From Selaginella tamariscina (taxonomy: Eukaryota; Streptophyta; Lycopodiopsida; Selaginellales; Selaginellaceae), in the NCBI GenBank assembly GCA_003024785.1, contig PUQB01000154.1, positions 362,348 through 426,347 of the forward strand: a stretch of DNA of 64,000 nt, read 5' to 3'. The position numbers and the translations under genes were made by a program. The notes beneath the pieces are model-generated. The model worked only from the letters and a program-made list of their open reading frames with translations. It did not search any database and had not been told where the DNA came from. Below are positions 1-10,363 of this stretch, piece after piece; the stretch's first letter is position 1, and the number at the start of each line of letters is the position of its first letter.

Positions 1-989
1 CGATACGTGATGAACACCCCCTCAGAGGTGTGGCGTGAAGATTGGCTCCTGAATCGAGCCAAAGCACATGGGATAGGGTCTCCCCTGTTCTTCGAGCCAT
101 GAACAATCGGCCTCCTCGTCACGTGACCCCTGCGGCTGTTGCAGAGTCCGATTGCTCCCATCTGAATCAACCGTGGTTGCTGACTAGGTGCCTGCTGCTG
201 CCGCTGATTCCCTATTCACCGAGGGCAATCACGGGCAAAGTGCCCCATCTGCTGGCACTCGTGGCAGGGCCCAATCTGTCGCTGGTTCTGCTGCCTTGGC
301 TACTGCGTTCCACGCTGCTGCTGCTGTCGTCCACCACGGCGCTGCTGCTATTGGCGTCTCCCACCGCATCCGGCAAAGAGAGCTGTGTTCCCAGCAGCCA
401 ACTGAAGGCTTCGAGCCTCCTCATTCATAGCAGAGACCATGTCCTCAAAGCTCTGTTTGGGCAGATTGAGAAGAGTAGTCCGCACTCCTCTGTACGCCTC
501 AAGCAAGCCATTGAGAAAAAACAGCTTTCTGATCGCTCTCGCTAGGGGTTGCCTTCACTTGAACCAGTTGAATCACAAGCCCCTTTAGACAGCTGACAAA
601 CTCAGGTACCGTCTCGTTCGCTGCCATCTTCAATCCGAAGAACTGTTGCTTCAAACTGAGCTCACTGGCAGTACCAGATCCCCCAAACGAATGGACAAGG
701 CCATCCCAGTTGTCCTTCGCTGGTTTTGTGAGGGCGATCAAGTCCACGAACTCCTGGCCCAGCGCTAGACCAATCGTGGTCAGCGCCTTGCGATCGCGGG
801 CGTCCCAGGCAGCCTGCACTGCTGGGTCAGTTGTGGACGGGCTTCTGTGCCATCCACCACACCCCAGTTGCCCTCTCGCATCAGCACCAGTTGGACCTTG
901 ATGCTCCATGTATGGAAGTTCGCTCCCGTGAAGCGCTCCAAAAATTTGTCCAGGAATTTATCTGTGGACACGGTTGAGGAAGAAGCCAT
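1..989 (-). pseudogene. copia gag fragment with CCHC zinc knuckle, frameshifted
   Basis: Gag coats the retrotransposon RNA and forms the virus-like particle. The reading starts at 989 with a short Ser/Thr leader and a motif of the type FTGANFHTW, typical of the plant copia gag (UBN2/DUF4219 type). It continues in a second frame from about 835 (AAWDARDRKAL, KDNWDGL) and in a third from about 510 (NGLLEAYRGVRTTLL). A zinc knuckle C-x2-C-x4-H-x4-C (CHECQQMGHFARDC) lies near 225-270. At least two frameshifts separate these pieces. The plus-strand ORF over the same bases, rich in Leu and Ala, is an antisense shadow. Confidence 0.75.
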
Positions 990-1056
990 TAGTGCTTGAT
1001 CAAGAGGCGATCAAAGACACTAACCTTGCGTGGCTTCAATTCCTCGCTAATTCCTC

Positions 1057-1068
1057 GCTCTAATACCA
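1057..1068 (-). other. copia primer-binding site (initiator Met tRNA type)
   Basis: On the minus strand this reads TGGTATTAGAGC, which differs at one base from the usual plant copia site TGGTATCAGAGC, complementary to the 3' end of initiator tRNA-Met. It directly follows the LTR end (CCAACA on minus). Confidence 0.75.
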
Positions 1069-1335
1069 TGTTGGAAAGGTTTTGTGTGCTCAGATCCTCA
1101 TAGCATTAAGAGTAGATTTGGGTACATAGACAACGAACTATGACGACGAAGAGACGTGACCCATAGCCACGTGGAGGTCAACGTCAACGTCCAGTCAACC
1201 CGCTGACAACTGCTTATGCATACAATCAGCCCAGATGCTCTGGTGCCAATCATACTTCGTTCCGTGGCAGTGCACAAGGTTTCCGTTCGTTCGGTTGGCA
1301 AAGCATTTGGATCCAGTTAGCAACTTAGTCTTGCA
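1069..1335 (-). repeat. copia LTR (outer boundary provisional)
   Basis: The sequence between the primer-binding site and the AT-rich spacer begins TGTTGG on plus. Its GC content is clearly higher than the DNA beyond 1336. An outer edge ending CA at 1335 gives a 267-bp LTR, within the usual copia range. The partner LTR is outside the window. Confidence 0.45.
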
Positions 1336-2354
1336 TTAATAATAAAATAAGATTTCATATGTTATATAATTATTTGTATTTGTTTTATAAGATCATCTTT
1401 TTCTTGTTTGGTTTTTAGTATTACTTGTATGAGATCATCGAAGTCAATATTTCTTATGTTGATTAACATGCTATATGGATGGACACCCCACTCTGTTTGT
1501 AATTTTATTTACAATTTATTATTTAATTTTATATTATTAAAATCTAGTTTATAAAAGGAAAATTACATTAATACTCTTAAAAATTTATCATATTTACATA
1601 TAAACCTCTAAAAGTTTTATATTTACATATATACCTTTTTAAAAGTTTCAAATTTACATATATATTTTTTAAAACCTTCAATCGTAATATTTTAATTTTT
1701 AAAATAACAATTAACTAAAAATACATTTTTATGTTTATAAGTTTAATTTGAATATTATGATTAACTAATATAAATTAGAATTTATATTTACATATATACC
1801 TCTAAAACTTTTAATTTAAAATGCATGAATTTCAAAATTAAAATTTTTTAATTAATTTGTATTTTATTATATTTAGGTCAAAATACAACCTATCAAACAT
1901 ATATATCACAATAATATAATTATTTAAAAAAATATTTCATTTTTTACTATAACATTTTTCATTTAACACTTAATAAACTTCAATTATTTCATTTATAACA
2001 TATTATGAATTAAAATATATTTTTAGTTAATATTATTTTTTAAAAGGTATATTTTTTTATACATGTTTATGGATGAAGTTTTTAAAAATAAATTTAAAAC
2101 TTTTAAAGAATTCTTACAATATATATGTAAATATAATAAATTTCAAGATATAAATGTAATTTTTCATTAAAATCACTTAAATTAATTATGTGTTTATCTA
2201 TATATTTTTATAAACATATAAAACTATTAACATTAATCTAACAATTTAAATTTAAATATAATGTAAGATAGTGTATATACACACATGCGTGAGTGGTGAT
2301 CTTGTTAGCACCACGTGTCACATGTATGCCATGTGGCAAGAAACCTCTTATATA
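1336..2354. other. AT-rich intergenic spacer, no gene seen
   Basis: Long runs of A and T in short degenerate repeats such as ATATATACCT and AAAACTTTTAA; every frame is full of stops. The last 100 bp are less AT-rich and contain a CACGTG core (2311-2316). I see no coding or RNA gene. Confidence 0.7.
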
Positions 2355-2359
2355 TAAAG

Positions 2360-2789
2360 TATCAAGCCACGATCTAGTAACAAGGAACTGAGTAGGATTC
2401 TGAGAACAAGGAAGTTTGACTTAGAAGCAGGACAAGGAGCAGGACAGGAACTGGAGCAGGACAGAAACTAAGAATCAGGAACAAGATAAGAGCAGGAGGC
2501 AAGGAGCAAGACAAGACAAGAACAAGACAAGACAAGAACAAGATAAGACAAGATTGATCGTAGAAAGACTGGTGTTTGATAGTAACTGATTATAGGTCGG
2601 AGCTTTTATACTCACAACTCCAAGCTAATATGGTCATGAGCTAATAATAGTGACCCTTATCCTCTAGGCATATCCTGTAGTATATCCTATAGGCATATAT
2701 TGTAGGAATATCCTATAGGAATATCTTGCAAGCATATCCTGTAGGTATATCCGTATCCTGTATTCTGCATCATGTATTGAGTCGTGACA
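2360..2789 (-). repeat. left LTR (3' LTR of the chromovirus)
   Basis: On plus it starts TATCAAGCC, where the right LTR has TGTCAAGCC, and ends GTGACA. It contains a purine tract of GACAA repeats (about 2505-2555), a TATAAAA box on minus (2610-2604) and tandem copies of a 15-bp CCTATAGGNATAT-like unit (2660-2755) in the U3 part. It aligns with 7808-8215 along its whole length. Confidence 0.92.
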
Positions 2790-2792
2790 GCA

Positions 2793-2802
2793 CCTCCTCC
2801 CT
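2793..2802 (-). other. polypurine tract
   Basis: AGGGAGGAGG on minus, directly upstream of the 3' LTR. It is the expected primer for plus-strand DNA synthesis in LTR retrotransposons. Confidence 0.7.
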
Positions 2803-3022
2803 AAGGACGGGTTCCATGAATCTTGGGACCTGGTTTAGCAAGATAACGCCAATGGAAAGCAACAACTTTGGAAGAAGCATGGAATAAATTGAATGCAGGT
2901 TCCCAAGTGCGATCGGTAGGCAAATAACCTTTCCAATTCACCAAGTATTGAAGTTGGCGGCAATGAAGACGAGAATTAAGGATGGCTGCAACTTTGTACT
3001 CAGGTTCATCGTCAATGACCAC
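2801..3022 (-). pseudogene. chromovirus integrase C-terminal chromodomain
   Basis: A 70-residue open stretch contains EYKVAAIL, LQYLVNWKGY and TWEP, the chromodomain signature (Y, W and W-E-P). This domain is known to steer chromovirus integration toward modified chromatin. It sits at the end of pol, next to the polypurine tract, as expected. Confidence 0.88.
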
Positions 3023-3305
3023 AGGAGGGGAGGAGAAGAAGCACGACCAGGAAGAGAAGAAGGATGATACGGCTCCAACAAAGAGGTGTGAAACACAAGA
3101 TGAAGTTTCACCGTAGATGTAACTCGAGTCGGAAAGTTACAGGATTGACCTCAGCCGCAATCCTGTAAGGGCCCAATTGTTGAAAATCCAACTTAGAAGA
3201 AGGCCTGTTGGTGTGAATATGCCGACAAAGAAGCCACATGAGATCACCAATCTTGTATGCAGGTGCCGGTTGACGATGAGCATCAGCATGACGCTTGTAC
3301 CGTTC

Positions 3306-3990
3306 CTATGCCTGTTGAAGATGAACCCGGAGATCCTCATGTACCTGATGAAGATGCTGGAGACGATCCTGTACTGCAGGAGCAGAAGAGGAGAAGCAGG
3401 AGGAGCAAAGTCCAAAATGTGAATGGTAGCTTGTAAGAGCAAAGAAAGGTGTCTGGCATGTAGATGTGTGAACGGAGTTGTTGTAGGCAAACTCCACCAT
3501 TGGAAGAAGGTCCAACCAGTTGTCCTGTTGGTAACTGATGAAGCAGCGAAGATATTGCTCTAAGATCTGAATTGTGCGTTCTGACTGTCCATCAGTTTGT
3601 GGATGGTATCCTGAAGAAAGGTCCGTTTTAACCTGTAGACTCCGGAGAAGTTCTCATCAAAACTTGGATATGAATTGTGGGCCTCGATCAAAAACAATGC
3701 TCTCAGGAAGACTATGGTATCGGAATACTTTTGTGGATCACCAACTCAGTGGTTGTTTGGCTTGTAGCAGTCTTGTGACATGGTAGGAAATGAGCCTGTT
3801 TGGTGAAACGGTCAACCACCACAAGAACTACATCAAATCCACGATGAGGAAGATCTGTGAGGAAATCCATAAAAATGGATCTCCAAGGAGCTAAAGGAAT
3901 AGGAAGAGGACGAAGAAGACCAGAGGGCGCGTGACGAGGCATCTTTGACCTATTGCAGGTGTCACAACTCCGTACAAACTTGTCCACAAA
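3306..3990 (-). pseudogene. chromovirus integrase
   Basis: From 3987 the frame gives FVRSCDTCNRSK (the C-x2-C half of the HHCC zinc finger), then PWRSIFMDFLTDLP (first catalytic Asp) and VLVVVDRFTKQAHFLP. The core continues in other frames to LPMVEFAYNNSVHTSTCQTPF near 3500. Frameshifts interrupt the middle of the core. Confidence 0.85.
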
Positions 3991-4399
3991 ACCTCACAAC
4001 CCAGGCCACCAATAGTTGCGAGTCACCAACTCAACTGTCTTGGCCACACCAAAATGTCCTATAACTGGGTATCGTGACAATCCTATACCACACGAGTCCT
4101 GCAAACACCAATAGGAACCTACAGGAGACCTTCCTGGTACATGAGTCCATCCTGTATGGCAAACAACTTGTAGTTTGTACGGGAACTGGAGGAAGAGGAA
4201 TTTGCAATGTCAGGACTAATGTGTGAAAACACATTCCTTACCAAGTCGTTTGTAGCCAACTGCAAACGGATGTCCTGTAGGAGTGTGGAATCTGCTGGAG
4301 CCTGATGAACTTGTAGTGCTGCAAGCCGAAGTCGATCAAGACCCAACAACACTTGCTTTTAACAGTCATATGCAGGATCGCCCGGGGTTGGTGCAAGGT

Positions 4400-4790
4400 A
4401 AAAACGCCTAGACAATGCATTCGCCTTGCCATTTTGAAAACCAGGCCTGTAGATGATGACGAAATCAAAACATGATAGGAACTCCGCCCACCTAACCTGT
4501 CGCCGACTGAGAACTCGAGCCGTTTGAAAATATTCCAGGTTTTTATGATCCGTAAGAACTTGTACAGGATGTGCAGCACCTTTCAGGAAATGCCGCCACT
4601 CCTTGAACGAATCCACAATGGCTTTGAATTCCTTGTCATGAATCTTGTAATTGATCTTTGCCGAAAGGAACTTATGAGAGTGAAAGCTACAGGATGAAGC
4701 AACTTGTCTTCTCCAACTTGTAATAGAACAGATCCTATTGCAAAAATCCGAGGCATCTGCTTCAACGAAGAAGGGACGAGAAGGATCAGG
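4400..4790 (-). pseudogene. chromovirus RNase H
   Basis: Follows RT in the frame starting at 5102. Motifs are PFFVEADASDF (first catalytic Asp), then YKIHDKEFKAIVDSF and WRHFL (catalytic Glu), VLTDHKNLEYF (catalytic Asp) and RWAEFL with FDFVIIYRPG. This is the standard gypsy RNase H series and is well preserved apart from one internal lesion. Confidence 0.88.
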
Positions 4791-4999
4791 ATGTGCTAAA
4801 ATCGGAGCTGTCGTGAAGGCGTCCTTGAGTGTTGTGAATGCATGTTCCGCCTTGTCGGACCAAGAGAACACTCCTGTGCGCTTGGTGAGTTCCGTGAGTG
4901 GAAGTACACGCTTGGAGAAGTCCTGTATGAAACGCCTGTAGAAGTTTGCAAAGCCAAGGAAACATTGTACGTCTCGTACAGACTTGGGCCTCTCCCACT

Positions 5000-5665
5000 C
5001 CCGATAGTCTTCACCTTGTGCATGTCCATGGAAACGCCAGCAGGAGAGACGATGTAGCCCAAGAACTCCACAGTATCCCTGTCGAAGAAAACACTTCTCC
5101 AACTTCGCATACAGGCCATGCTCGCGAAGCCTCTAGGACTAGTCGTACATGCTTGTCATGAGCCGCCTGGTCCTTGGAGAAAATCAAAATGTCATCGAGG
5201 TAGATTACCACAAACTGGTCCAAGAAGTCAAAAGATGTCGTTCACCATGTGTTGGAACACGGCTGGGGCATTGGTAAGTCCGAAAGGCATCACCGTGTAC
5301 TCGAAGTGTCCATACCTTGTACGAAAGGCAGTCTTCCACTCATCGCCTGGACGAATCCGTACAAGATTGTAAGCCCCTCGTAAGTCGATCTTCGTGAACA
5401 CCTTTGCTCCTGCAGCCGATCGAGAAGTTGGGCAATCGGGTACCGTTCCGAATGGTGACTTGATTCAAACCCTGTAGTCCACAACCAAACGTAAACTCCC
5501 ATCTTTCTTCTTGACAAAGAAGATAGGTGCTCCTGCAGGGGACTTTGAGTGACGAATGAAGCCGGATGCCAAGTTTTCCTCGATGTACTGACGAAGAACC
5601 TCCAATTCTGTAGGTGACAGTGCATAAATCGGTCCGAACGGTGGAGTCTTTCCTTCCACAAGATC
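5000..5665 (-). pseudogene. chromovirus reverse transcriptase
   Basis: The fingers start at 5659 ([11 protein letters not shown], then [22 protein letters not shown], the gypsy hallmark). The catalytic YLDDIL is at about 5200-5180 in another frame. The thumb continues past 5000 (CFLGFANFYRRFI near 4970). The key Asp pair is present, but the frame is broken several times, so this copy cannot make a full enzyme as written. Confidence 0.88.
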
Positions 5666-5801
5666 GATAGGACAGTCGTAGGACCTGTGAACAGGAAGAA
5701 CTGCAGCCTTGTGCTTGTCAAAAACGTCTGAAAGGAGTGATACTTGGATGGCAGGAAGAAGGAGGAGAAAGAAAACAAGAAGGAGATTGAAAAACAGGGA
5801 G

Positions 5802-6326
5802 TCAGATACAGGAAAGGTAGAAGAGGACGTAGGAGTTACTTGAAGGCAAAAAGATGAAAAGGAGCAGGATCAGTGGCAAGTTCATGCATGGTAGTGGTAA
5901 GAACTCGGAGAGGAGAAGGAGGGAGCTGTGATTGAAAAAGAGGAAGGATCTTGGGGGTGGAACAGAAAAGAGTAATGAAAAGAGGCAGGATTGGAGAAAA
6001 TGTGTGGATGTTGACAAGTGTACAGGATTGGAAGAATCCTGTACAGAAGTCCGTGGATGCACAGGAGTGAGGAGAGCCTGTGAGTGTGCTGACGAACCAA
6101 CAGGAGGTGGATCCTGTTGAGGAGGAACCTTCGACACTGATACAGGATTGGAAGAACCCTGTACAGGAATCCGCAAACTTACAGGAGTGGAGAGAGCCTG
6201 CGGATGTGCTGAGGAACTGACATGAGGTGAATCCTGTCGAGGAGGAGTCTTCAACACTGATACAGGAACAGGCACGGTCAATCCTGTAGCTTGTACTGCC
6301 TCAGACACTAAGGATGTATCCTGCAC
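5802..6326 (-). pseudogene. Pro/Ser-rich linker of pol with a 120-bp tandem duplication
   Basis: Between protease and reverse transcriptase lies an open stretch rich in Pro, Ser, Val and Gln. It contains two diverged copies of a unit of about 120 bp (about 6021-6139 and 6140-6259). Each copy starts with TACAGGATTGGAAGAA on plus and ends with a CGACACTGA/CAACACTGA-like segment. No known domain is recognised. It may be an unstructured spacer in the polyprotein. Confidence 0.5.
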
Positions 6327-6499
6327 ACAGGAAGGTACAGGATTGATCCTGGTTGCGGAGAGGAAAACGTGAGCGTCCTAGACCTCCAGTCGATCTGAGG
6401 ATTTGCAACAACGAACCATGGCATGCCCAAAATGATGGGAGTCGACCGAGTCTTGATCAAGTTGAAGGAAATCGAACAGTTGAATGCGCCATGACTGCA

Positions 6500-6665
6500 A
6501 GAGAGAGGTTGGTAGCATGGGTAACTGCCAGAAGCAATCAAACGACCATCGGCCACCTCTACAGGAACTGCACGCTTCAACTTCACCACCGAATGCCATG
6601 TTGAGTTGCAAAAGTGTCATCCATGAAGCATGCATTTGCACCAGTGTCTAACAGGGCAAACTCCT
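6500..6665 (-). pseudogene. chromovirus aspartic protease
   Basis: On minus, near 6650-6595, the frame gives LLDTGANACFMDD; the D-T-G-A catalytic motif of retropepsins is clear. Flanking sequence continues in a second frame (6589 downward, LKRAVPVEVADGR, then IILGMPWF), the usual end of the gypsy protease. The protein would cut the polyprotein. Confidence 0.8.
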
Positions 6666-6829
6666 TGAGCTCTCGATTATTGATGAATGTGTACAGGAAA
6701 CTTGAGTGATGGAATGGTATGAGCAGCACCAATGGAGCCTGCACCTACGTCCAACTTTGGCTCCTAGACGAAGTGAACATTGAAGTTTTCCGACTGAACT
6801 TCAGCTTCAACTTCACGCGTCTTGAACTT

Positions 6830-7720
6830 CCTGGCTTTAATAGGACATTCGCGCCTTGTGTCCTGCTTCACCACAATACAAACATAGATTCTCACTGGCG
6901 ACGTTGCTTCTCAGCAGCGGAAAGTGAGCCACGCTTGTATTTCTCAACCTCCATAGGAACTACTCCAGAAGGTGTCGCAGGAGTATGTACCACATGCAGG
7001 ATTGGTTTGCAGGAACTGCTGAGGATTTTTCCTGACGACGCTCGAAAAGCGGTTGTCGCAGCGAACGGCCTGTTGCATGATCTCCGCTAATGTTTGGGCA
7101 TCCGGTAACGTAAGGAGAAGGTCCTTCACGTCATCCCTCAACCCAAAACGAAAGTGTTCAATCAATGCAGTCGTCCCATGGAATGTTCGTGCAAAGTTGC
7201 TGAAATTCGGATGCATAGACGGAAGCTGGTCGAGATCCTTGTGTGAGCTTTCGTAACTTCGTGCATGCGGAACGGTACTTATGGATCTCCAAAGCAAGCT
7301 TCAAAGGCAGCCACGAAACCTTCAAAGTCTTCCATCAATGGGTCGTCACGCTCCAGCAAAGGGGCAACCCAAGCCCGTGGAGATCCAACTAGTAGGATGC
7401 CAAAAGGCCAACCTTTTGTGCATCAGTCGAGTAGCGGCGTGGTTGCATGCGGATCAAAAGCCTGATCTGATTCAGGAACCCTTGGAAATCGGCACGATTG
7501 CCATTTTTTCGGCATGCTGATCTTCGGCTCCGAAGAAGTGTTCGATGAGAGGAAACCAGGATGCTTGAGAGAGAGCCTGCGCAGCAGCCTTGGAGGATGC
7601 ATCAGCAGCTGCATGCGCCGCGTTGGTGGAACCTTGCAGATCTGTGACCACTTGGCGCAAAGTGGCCAGCTCATGAAGCAATATTTGGTGCTCGCGTTGA
7701 AATTGCTCAAAATCGGCCAT
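6830..7720 (-). pseudogene. chromovirus gag
   Basis: Reading starts at 7720 with MADFEQFQREHQ and an Ala-rich helical stretch; matrix/capsid-like sequence continues in other frames (for example 6944-7297, with HFRFGLRDDVKDLL). It ends in a zinc knuckle near 6845-6890 (CLYCGEAGHKAR), whose last cysteine is lost from the frame by a one-base insertion. At least three frame changes are visible. Confidence 0.75.
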
Positions 7721-7792
7721 GATCTATGAAAGAAAAAAGGAGGAAAACGAAGGAGAAGAATCAAGTAGCTGGAAATCGGAAAGCTATGAAAG

Positions 7793-7807
7793 CAGTTACT
7801 ATCAAAC
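7793..7807 (-). other. primer-binding site of self-priming type
   Basis: The 15 bases directly inside the 5' LTR read GTTTGATAGTAACTG on minus. They do not resemble the initiator-Met site, TGG-type tRNA ends or any tRNA 3' end I know. They are exactly complementary to a segment of the left LTR (2574-2588, 15/15) and to 13 bases of the right LTR (7990-8002), placed where the RNA 5' end is predicted. This is the arrangement used by Tf1/sushi-type elements, which prime with their own RNA 5' end. Confidence 0.7.
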
Positions 7808-8215
7808 TGTCAAGCCACGATCCAGGAACAAGGAAGTGAGCAGGATTGAGAACAAGGAAGCTTGACTCAGAAGCAGACAAGGAGCAGGCAGGAGAGGACA
7901 GGAACTAGGACAGGAACTAGGAACCAGAACAAGACAAGGCAAGGAGGCAAGAGCAAGACAAGACAAGATTGATCGTAGAAAGACTGGTGTTGATAGTAAC
8001 TGATTGTACAACAATTAGGTCGGAGCTTTTATACTCACAACTCCAAGCTAATCTGGTCATGAGCTAAAAATAGTGACCCTTATCCTCTAGGCATATCCTG
8101 TAATATATATCCTATAGGCATATCCTGTAGGAATATCCTATAGGTATATCCTATAGGAATATCCTGTAGGTATATCTGTATCTTGTATCCTGCAATCCTG
8201 TATCGGGTCATGACA
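7808..8215 (-). repeat. right LTR (5' LTR of the chromovirus)
   Basis: On plus it runs from TGTCAAGCC to CATGACA, perfect TGTC/GACA ends. On minus it carries U3 tandem repeats (8090-8180) and a TATAAAA box (8033-8027). About 31 bases downstream lies the sequence that pairs with the primer-binding site. Transcription of the element should start here. Confidence 0.92.
8027..8033 (-). promoter_or_regulatory. TATA box of the chromovirus 5' LTR
   Basis: TATAAAA on the minus strand inside the 5' LTR. A start site 25-35 bases downstream would fall near 8002-8008, at the edge of the self-complementary segment 7990-8002. Confidence 0.6.
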
Positions 8216-8220
8216 TAAAG

Positions 8221-8570
8221 AGGGTTTTGAGCTCATTTTTTCTGCATTATTATATGTTCTTTCATTGGTGGAGAAGTTGGGTATTTGTCATAGTAAAAAC
8301 TATGACTCTTCTTTACTTTGGACGTTAATTATTGTTACTTACCAAACTATTGATAAGCCCTGGATGTAGTGAGAAACAACCCTGCTTAATGCACTTAGGT
8401 GTTTAGGGGTAGTCCGGCGGCTATCCTTAGATATCGCGAGAAACTCTAAGCGAAGGTAGCACTTACTTTCTAGAAAACTCTTACTTGTCTTACTTTCTAA
8501 AAAAACTCTTACCTTGTTTTCTGTGTCTTGGTTGGGTTAATGGCTAGTTTTGGTGAGTTTGGCATGTTTA
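8221..8570. other. spacer right of the chromovirus, no gene seen
   Basis: Moderately AT-rich sequence with short imperfect repeats of TTACTTTCTA...AAACTCTTAC (8462-8520). No ORF of note and no RNA gene recognised. Confidence 0.5.
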
Positions 8571-8778
8571 CAGAAACAAGGGGGGGGAGGGGGGGGGGTC
8601 TATCACATATATAAGTAGTACATGTAAGAGAGCTCTTGGGTTCATGACTAAGTTCGTTGCTCTTTTACCAGTGCAAGCTTTATCTTGTGTCATTAAGGTA
8701 CAACTTGGGGTTATTTTTTGCCTTTCACAGGACTTGAACCCGAAACTTTCTATTAACACTTAGGCAACTTGTCCGTAT
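8571..8778 (-). repeat. possible tRNA-related SINE fragment
   Basis: On minus, TTGCCTAAGTG (8767-8757) resembles a pol III A box and GGTTCAAGTCC (8740-8730) fits a B box. The spacing of 27 bases is too short for an intact tRNA, and no cloverleaf can be drawn. The segment ends at a C-rich tract (plus: G-rich 8580-8598). It may be a truncated SINE head. Confidence 0.3.
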
Positions 8779-9496
8779 GTGGGAATGTTAGAAGTTTATT
8801 CATGGGGCTAAATACAAGTGTACATCAAACATCCCAAGGGATTTCATATAAACCTACTCTTATTTCCCATCCCCCTAAGACCCAAGCATCGTTGAGTGTC
8901 CAAAGAAGAAAGTGATCGATTCAAACCTTTACGGGTCTAGTCTCTTGCCCAAATACTGTCTCGAGCTTCAATCTCCAAACCACAGCTCACAAGAACACAC
9001 CAAAGCAAAAAAGCAAACACAAACAAACGAGGCCAAACCATTCCACAGCAGATGCCCAAAGTAGCTCCATGACAACCACTATAGCATACCACATACACAT
9101 TCACCAAGATCAGAAATCAAATGCCCAAGGATATGCCCAACACGCATCGGAATGACCACTTATTGCAAACACACCAAACCTCTTTGTAAACAAGAACCAT
9201 TGTTGCAATTGCCCTCTTAGAAGATACCCATTAAACCTTAGAGCAATCCCCCGCAAACTCTATGGCAAAAGCCCATCAAAGAGGAATAACACCGTACCAG
9301 AATAACCATACTCGTTTCCAAGCATGGGAGCCTCACGCTCGGGGTGTGCTAGGCTCAACGCACACGCCGACAACCATAAATGGTGGCTCCTTACCACCTT
9401 AAACATGGAGCTGCACTTCCACTAGTAGCTCAAATCCCGAGAAGTTGACTCAAATAGATGCCACTACTGCAAACAGCAAAAGGCAATGAAGTCCAA

Positions 9497-9885
9497 AACA
9501 CAAATGCCTAAACCAGCAAAGTGTATAACTTCTTCTAGGCGAATCAACAGGGCACCCAACCAGCAACACGTATTCAGGGTCTTCAGTCTCTGACCATTCA
9601 ACACAAGCCCGTAGGCAGTGCCTAACCCAAGTAGTGAGCCAATCAAGTGCATACGTTGTTATTCACCGCAAGTGCCACAAGAAACAACCAGAAGAACACG
9701 ATCATCAACCTACACATACGCAAGTGCCTGAACCCGCAAAATGCATAACTTCTTCGAGGCAAACCACTCAAACACCCAACCAGCAACATGTCACTCGGGG
9801 TCTTCAGTCCTCTGACCTTTCAGCACATGCCTGTAGCGGCGCCTAACCCAAGCAACGAGCCAATCAAGTGCGCATGATGTTACCA
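9497..9885. repeat. imperfect tandem duplication, period about 215 bp
   Basis: Segment 9497-9660 recurs at about 9713-9880. Shared blocks include ATAACTTCTTC, CACCCAACCAGCAACA and GAGCCAATCAAGTGC. The copies differ by many substitutions. Confidence 0.7.
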
Positions 9886-10363
9886 CGAAGTCGCCCATTC
9901 ATTGCACATGCCACAAGAAACAACCCCCATCACAAAGAATAGATCCACACGACACAAACCATTCACATACACGTTGACTAACCATGAAGCTTCCTCAACA
10001 AAATCAATGACCATGCTCCCACATGCAAGACTAGAACAAGAGCAATCACATGTCTAGCCAAAAGGACCACCATTGAACCATGGCAATACTCGCAGATAGC
10101 TATGGCTAATGAGACCATGCTGAAATCTGCTCATCATATATACCATTACAGTTGATGACTTGCCCAGACTTTGCTTACCCGTGACAACAAGGGAGTCAGC
10201 AATATTACTTTCAAACAAGACATAACCAACTTAATTTCGCAGCTAATACATATCCAAGCTTGTCATGCATGATAAGACCATGTTCCAGACCCACAACAAC
10301 AACATCTACTCATATGACCTTATCAAAGTTGCCACACGATTTTACCCCTTCTGGGCAAATGCA

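Larger units (their letters stand above)
1..1335 (-). mobile_element. 5' part of a Ty1/copia LTR retrotransposon
   Basis: Read on the minus strand, this segment gives LTR, primer-binding site, then gag, in the order expected for the 5' end of a copia element; the rest lies beyond the left edge of the window. The LTR edge next to the primer-binding site is sharp (TGTTGG on plus at 1069). The outer edge is inferred from a TTGCA at 1331-1335, after which composition drops abruptly to very AT-rich; no second LTR is present to confirm it. Frameshifts in gag show a non-autonomous or poorly assembled copy. Confidence 0.75.
2360..8215 (-). mobile_element. Ty3/gypsy chromovirus, full-length structure, degraded
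   Basis: Two similar LTRs of 430 and 408 bp bound a 5.0-kb internal region, and both ends are flanked by the 5-bp duplication TAAAG (2355-2359 and 8216-8220). In minus-strand order the interior shows gag, aspartic protease, reverse transcriptase, RNase H, integrase and a C-terminal chromodomain, which defines a chromovirus. The pol order, RT before integrase, is gypsy type. The LTRs differ by many substitutions and several small indels, so the insertion is not recent. Coding frames are broken many times; part of this may be assembly error, since host genes here also show single-base deletions. Confidence 0.93.

Noticed and set aside
42-545. Plus-strand Leu/Ala-rich ORF of 167 codons
   Set aside because: Antisense to copia gag, including the zinc knuckle; it starts at TTG.
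8730-8767. Functional tRNA gene
   Set aside because: The A and B boxes are too close and no acceptor or anticodon stem can be formed.
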